NCBI RefSeq assembly: GCF_008801925.2
Contig: NZ_CP062803.1
Location: 868,001 to 932,000 of the forward strand
Reading direction: 5' to 3'
Length of the DNA stretch: 64,000 nt
Source of the DNA: Cupriavidus basilensis
GTDB taxonomy: Bacteria > Pseudomonadota > Gammaproteobacteria > Burkholderiales > Burkholderiaceae
Every line of letters begins with the position of its first letter. Within the stretch, counting starts at the first letter, position 1. Below the pieces are notes generated by a model that had not been told where the DNA came from, ran no database searches, and saw only the letters and a program-made list of their open reading frames with translations. A program made the translations under genes and the position numbers. Shown in pieces: positions 60,181 to 64,000 of the stretch.

Positions 60181-63100
60181 TCAGTCTCCTTCCCCGGCAG
60201 CCAGCACGCGCTGGCGCTCGCGTTCGCCCTGCGCGCTGCTCGCGTGCTCACGTCCCTCGCGCCGGGCCTGCCGCCGTTCCTTGCGGTTCACATACCAATA
60301 GTGCGCGCGATCCAGGTAGAGATACACCACGGGCGTGGTGAACAGCGTCAGCGCTTGCGACAGCACCAGCCCGCCCACCATCGCAAAGCCCAATGGCCGC
60401 CGCAACTCGGAGCCAGCGCCATGCCCGAGCATCAGCGGCAGTCCGGACAACAGCGCGCACATGGTGGTCATCATGATCGGCCGGAATCGCAGCAGGCACG
60501 CCTGGTAGATGGCTTCCTCCGGTTTCATGCCGTGGTCGCGCTCGGCGGTGAGCGCGAAGTCGACCATCATGATGCCGTTTTTCTTGACGATGCCGATCAG
60601 CAGGATGATGCCGATCAGCGCGATCACGCTGAGGTCATAGCCGCCGGCCAGCAGGATCAGCAGCGCGCCCACGCCGGCGGAAGGCAGGGTGGAGAGGATG
60701 GTGAGCGGATGGATGTAGCTTTCGTACAGCAGCCCCAGCACGATATACACGGCGATCAGCGCGGCGGCGATCAGGTAGGGCTGGGAGGCAAGCGAGGCGC
60801 CAAAGGCCTGTGCCGTGCCCTGGAACGAGCCGGAGAGCGTCTGCGGGCGTCCCATGCCGGACAGCGTGCTGTTGATGGCCTTGACGGCGTCACCCAGTGC
60901 CACGCCCTTGGCCAGGTTGAACGAAATCGTGACGGCGGGGAACTGCCCCTGGTGGCTGATTGACAGGTAGGCGGTGCTGTCGGTGTCGATCTTGACGAAG
61001 GTGGACAGCGGCACTTGCTCGCCGGTCAGCGGCGAGGTCACGTACAGCTTGCTGAACAAGCGCGGGTCGTCCTGCAGCGCTGGCGTGGCTTCCAGGATCA
61101 CGTGGTAGCTGTTGATCTGGGTGAAGTACTGCGCGACCTGGCGCTGCCCGATCGCGTCGTACAGCGTGGAGTCGATCAGCGCCGGCGTGATGCCGAAGCT
61201 CGAGGCGCGCGCGCGGTCGATGGACAGGCGCGCGGCGGCGGCGGCGTTCTGCTGGTCGGACGCCACGTCGGCGAGCTGGGGCAGGGCGCGCAGGCGCTCC
61301 AGGATGCGCGGCGCCCACTGGTTGAGCTCATCCAGGTTGGAGTCCATCAGCGTGTACTGGTATTGCGTGCGCGACAGCCGCCCGCCCACGTTGATGTCCT
61401 GCCCGGCCTGCAGGAACAGGTTGGCGCCCTGCACCTGCGCCAGCTTGGGCCGCAGCCGCGCGATCACTTCGTCGGCGCTGGCGGTGCGGCCCTCGTCCTT
61501 GGGTTTCAGGCTGATGAAGAAGTTGCCTGTGTTGAGCGTATTCTGCCCGCCGGTCATGCCCACCGCGGCGACATCGGGGTCGGCGCGCACGATATCGGCA
61601 AGCTGCACCATGCGCGCGTTCATCGACTTGAACGAGGCGTCCTGCGCGGACTCGGCGATGCCAAACATGAAGCCGGTGTCCTGCTGCGGGAAGAAGCCCT
61701 TGGGTATGTAGATGAACAGCGCCACCGTGGTGGCGACCGTGGCGATGAACACGCACAGGGTGAAGAACTGGTGGCGCATCACCACGTCCAGCCCGCGCTT
61801 GTAGCTCGCCAGCATGGCGTCGAAGCCGTGCTCGAACCACTGGTAGATGCGGCCGTGATGATGGCCGCGCGGCGGGGTCAGGTAGCGCGAGCACAGCATC
61901 GGCGTGAGCGTCAGCGAGACCAGCACCGATACCACGATGGTGAGCGTGACGGTCACGGCGAACTCGCGGAACAGCCGCCCCACGATGCCGCCCATCAGCA
62001 GCAGCGGGATGAACACCGCCACCAGCGAGACCGAGATCGACACGATGGTGAAGCTGATTTCCGCGGCGCCCTTGAGCGCGGCGTCCATCGGCGCCATGCC
62101 GTCTTCGACGTGGCGATAAATGTTCTCCAGCATCACGATGGCATCGTCCACCACGAACCCCACCGCGATGGTGAGTGCCATCAGCGACAGGTTGTCGCGG
62201 CTGTAGCCCAGCAGGTACATGCCGCCGGCGGTGCCCATCAGCGCCAGCGGCACGGTCACGCTCGGAATCACCGTGGCGGCCACGTTGCGCAGGAACACGA
62301 AGATGATCATCACCACCAGCGCGATGGTGAGCACCAGCGTGAACTCCACATCGGCCACCGAGGCGCGGATGGTCTGGGTGCGGTCGGCCAGCGTGTTGAC
62401 GTTGACGGTGGGGGGGATCGCGGCCTGCAGGTGCGGCAGCGCGGCGCGGATGCGGTCCACCGTCTCGATCACGTTGGCGCCCGGCTGCTTGGTGATGGCC
62501 AGGATGATGGCGCGCCCGTTGTGGAAGGTGTTGTCCGCCGGCGCGGCGGCGCCGGCAAAGCCCCAGCCCGCCAGCTTGGCGTTTTCGGGCCCGTCCACCG
62601 CCACGCCGACATCGCGCACGCGCACCGGCGCGCCGTTGCGGTAGGCCAGCACCATGTCGTTCCACGCTGCCGCCTTGGTGACCTGGTCGTTGGTGTAGAC
62701 GTTGAAGGCCTTGGTGGCGCCATCGGTGCTGCCGGTGGGCTGGTTCACCGTGGTGGCGGCAATCACGCCGCGCAGGTCCTCCAGGCTCATGCCCATGGCC
62801 GAGAGTTTCTGCGGATCTACCTGGATGCGCACCGACGGCTTTTGCTGGCCGCCAATATTGACCAGCCCGACGCCGGAGATCTGCGAGATCTGCTGCGCCA
62901 GCACATTGTCGGCGAAGTCGTTGACCTCGGTCAGCGGCAACGTGTCGGACTGCACCGCCAGCACCAGGATCGGCGAGTCGGCCGGGTTGATCTTGCGGAA
63001 GGTCGGGGGCGTGGGGAGGTTGCCGGGCAATTGCCCGCTGGCGGCATTGATGGCGGCCTGCACGTCCACGGCGGCGGCATCGATGCTGCGGTTGAGGTCG

Positions 63101-63384
63101 AACTGCAGCGTGATCTGGGCGTTGCCCTGCGCGCTGGTCGACGTCATTTGCGTAAGCCCGCCGATCAGCGAGAACTGGCGCTCCAGCGGCTGGGCCACGT
63201 TTGACGCCATGGTCTCCGGGCTGGCGCCGGGCAAGTTCGCCGACACCTGGATGGTGGGGAAATCCACCTGCGGCAGCGGTGCGATAGGCAGCAGCGGCCA
63301 TGCGGCCACGCCGACCAGCAGCACGGCCAGGGCCAGTAGCGAGGTGCCGATCGGGCGCTTGATGAAGATCGCGGAAATGCTCAT
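60181..63384 (-). CDS. RND multidrug efflux transporter, MdtB/MdtC (MuxB/C) type
   Basis: A 1067-residue inner-membrane proton antiporter with 12 helices and two large periplasmic loops. N-terminal FIKRPIGTSLLALAVLLVGV, the helix-4 proton-relay region VGFVVDDAIVMLENIYRHVE (Asp pair), and LPSAGVGALLILLAGG with GIVKKNGIMMVDFAL late in the protein are characteristic. It is nearest the heteromeric MdtB/MdtC type rather than AcrB. The start overlaps the adaptor stop by ATGA. The C-terminal ~35 residues are charged and Arg-rich. Confidence 0.92.
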   Translation of the reverse strand: MSISAIFIKRPIGTSLLALAVLLVGVAAWPLLPIAPLPQVDFPTIQVSANLPGASPETMASNVAQPLERQFSLIGGLTQMTSTSAQGNAQITLQFDLNRSIDAAAVDVQAAINAASGQLPGNLPTPPTFRKINPADSPILVLAVQSDTLPLTEVNDFADNVLAQQISQISGVGLVNIGGQQKPSVRIQVDPQKLSAMGMSLEDLRGVIAATTVNQPTGSTDGATKAFNVYTNDQVTKAAAWNDMVLAYRNGAPVRVRDVGVAVDGPENAKLAGWGFAGAAAPADNTFHNGRAIILAITKQPGANVIETVDRIRAALPHLQAAIPPTVNVNTLADRTQTIRASVADVEFTLVLTIALVVMIIFVFLRNVAATVIPSVTVPLALMGTAGGMYLLGYSRDNLSLMALTIAVGFVVDDAIVMLENIYRHVEDGMAPMDAALKGAAEISFTIVSISVSLVAVFIPLLLMGGIVGRLFREFAVTVTLTIVVSVLVSLTLTPMLCSRYLTPPRGHHHGRIYQWFEHGFDAMLASYKRGLDVVMRHQFFTLCVFIATVATTVALFIYIPKGFFPQQDTGFMFGIAESAQDASFKSMNARMVQLADIVRADPDVAAVGMTGGQNTLNTGNFFISLKPKDEGRTASADEVIARLRPKLAQVQGANLFLQAGQDINVGGRLSRTQYQYTLMDSNLDELNQWAPRILERLRALPQLADVASDQQNAAAAARLSIDRARASSFGITPALIDSTLYDAIGQRQVAQYFTQINSYHVILEATPALQDDPRLFSKLYVTSPLTGEQVPLSTFVKIDTDSTAYLSISHQGQFPAVTISFNLAKGVALGDAVKAINSTLSGMGRPQTLSGSFQGTAQAFGASLASQPYLIAAALIAVYIVLGLLYESYIHPLTILSTLPSAGVGALLILLAGGYDLSVIALIGIILLIGIVKKNGIMMVDFALTAERDHGMKPEEAIYQACLLRFRPIMMTTMCALLSGLPLMLGHGAGSELRRPLGFAMVGGLVLSQALTLFTTPVVYLYLDRAHYWYVNRKERRQARREGREHASSAQGERERQRVLAAGEGD

Positions 63385-64000
63385 GGCCGTGCGTTCCCGG
63401 CGCGGTTGGCCGGGGCACCGGCGGCTGGCGCGGAGGCGGGCGCTGCGCCGGCATCCGCGATGGTGGTGGCCGCGGCCGTCTCGTTGACGCGAGTGCCGGG
63501 CTTGAGCTTGTACTGCCCGTCCACCACGACCCGCTCGTCGACCGCCAGCCCCTTAGCCACGACGGCCTTGGCGTCCTGGGTCTCCGCCACCTCGATCGCG
63601 CGGGACGCAACCGTATGGTCCGCCTGCACCACATAGACATAGGTGCCGCTCTGGCCGCGTTGTACGGCGGCGGCAGGGATGGTCAGCGCCTGGTTGCGCT
63701 CGCCGAGCACCAGCCGCGCATTGACGTACTGGCCTGGCCACAGCGTGTGCGACGGATTGGGAAAGCGCCCTTTCAGCTGGATGGTGCCGGAGGTGGTGTC
63801 GATGGTGTTATTGAGCAGGATCAGCTTGCCTTGTCCCAGCAACTGGCCGCTGGCGCGTTCGCTGGCCTGCACCACGAGCGGCGCGCCGCTGGCCTGCATG
63901 GCGCCGTTGATGCGCTGGAATTCGCCGTCGGGCAGCGTGAACACCACGTCGATGGGGTCGATCTGGCGGATCACCACCAGGCCGTTGGCGTCGGCGGCGT
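63381..64000 (-). CDS. RND efflux periplasmic adaptor (MdtA type), C-terminal part
   Basis: Partial: the frame runs off the window end, so the N-terminus with signal and hairpin is missing. Visible are the beta-barrel domain (GLVVIRQIDPIDVVFTLP), GTIQLKGRFPNPSHTLWPGQYVNARL, and the membrane-proximal domain (IPAAAVQRGQSGTYVYVV, VVDGQYKLKPGTRV), ending in an Ala/Pro-rich tail. It links the RND pump to an outer-membrane channel, not in view. Confidence 0.9.
   Translation of the reverse strand, partial: AADANGLVVIRQIDPIDVVFTLPDGEFQRINGAMQASGAPLVVQASERASGQLLGQGKLILLNNTIDTTSGTIQLKGRFPNPSHTLWPGQYVNARLVLGERNQALTIPAAAVQRGQSGTYVYVVQADHTVASRAIEVAETQDAKAVVAKGLAVDERVVVDGQYKLKPGTRVNETAAATTIADAGAAPASAPAAGAPANRAGNARP

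Overview
The window is high-GC, gene-dense bacterial chromosome. Its gene content suggests a Burkholderiaceae betaproteobacterium, most likely Cupriavidus or a close relative. Pointers are a DUF3141/PhaC-like gene beside phosphotransacetylase, acetate kinase and fabI, a Bug-type periplasmic binding protein, a PqiAABC operon and IorAB-type molybdenum hydroxylases. This placement is an inference from gene content. I saw no rRNA, tRNA or CRISPR array.

Layout. 1-1380: tail of a very large Ser/Gly repeat protein. 1650-7749: acyl-phosphate and fatty-acid metabolism (ackA, pta-like, DUF3141, fabI) and a small RRM protein. 7860-11380: molybdate uptake (modE, modCBA) with a ModE-type operator. 11550-14547: surface 5'-nucleotidase lipoprotein and a Sel1 repeat protein. 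14590-17040: a large nested palindromic intergenic element interrupted by an IS3-family insertion. 17064-22270: sugar-acid catabolism (Bug protein, IlvD/Edd dehydratase, LacI regulator, D-2-hydroxyacid dehydrogenase). 22383-23290: a DUF1059 protein and a nucleoside deoxyribosyltransferase-like protein. 23349-28128: envelope lipid-transport operon (AI-2E family protein, split PqiA, PqiB, PqiC). 28253-36132: LysR regulator, IorAB-type Mo hydroxylase, rubredoxin, rubredoxin reductase, Rieske oxygenase and a purine-type NCS2 permease. 36145-41020: HPP-CBS membrane protein, Lrp regulator with an arginine-type hydrolase and ornithine cyclodeaminase, and an orphan HTH regulator. 41539-43108: glycosyltransferase and acetyltransferase. 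43512-48351: DctBD and DctA dicarboxylate uptake. 48922-52305: MASE1-PAS-GGDEF-EAL protein. 52909-55623: second IorAB pair. 55639-58767: ECF sigma/anti-sigma pair divergent from a metallophosphoesterase and a CuA-like cupredoxin. 58770-60180: repeats and a lower-GC patch holding a truncated gene and a small membrane protein. 60181-64000: RND efflux pump and its adaptor (cut by the window end).

How the parts fit. Molybdate import and its regulator sit in the same 64 kb as two molybdenum hydroxylases that would consume the cofactor. The 28-36 kb cluster looks like a complete oxidative route for an imported purine-like N-heterocycle. It has a NAT/NCS2 permease with a QN-type signature, a Mo hydroxylase and a Rieske oxygenase, and the only electron carrier encoded beside them is a rubredoxin with its reductase. 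This is the best candidate for an undescribed system here. The ECF locus carries two divergent copies of one promoter motif at identical spacing, so it is probably a small autoregulated regulon. The palindromic intergenic elements at 14.6-17.0 kb and 58.9-59.1 kb share a similar hairpin core and are the main structures not explained by genes.
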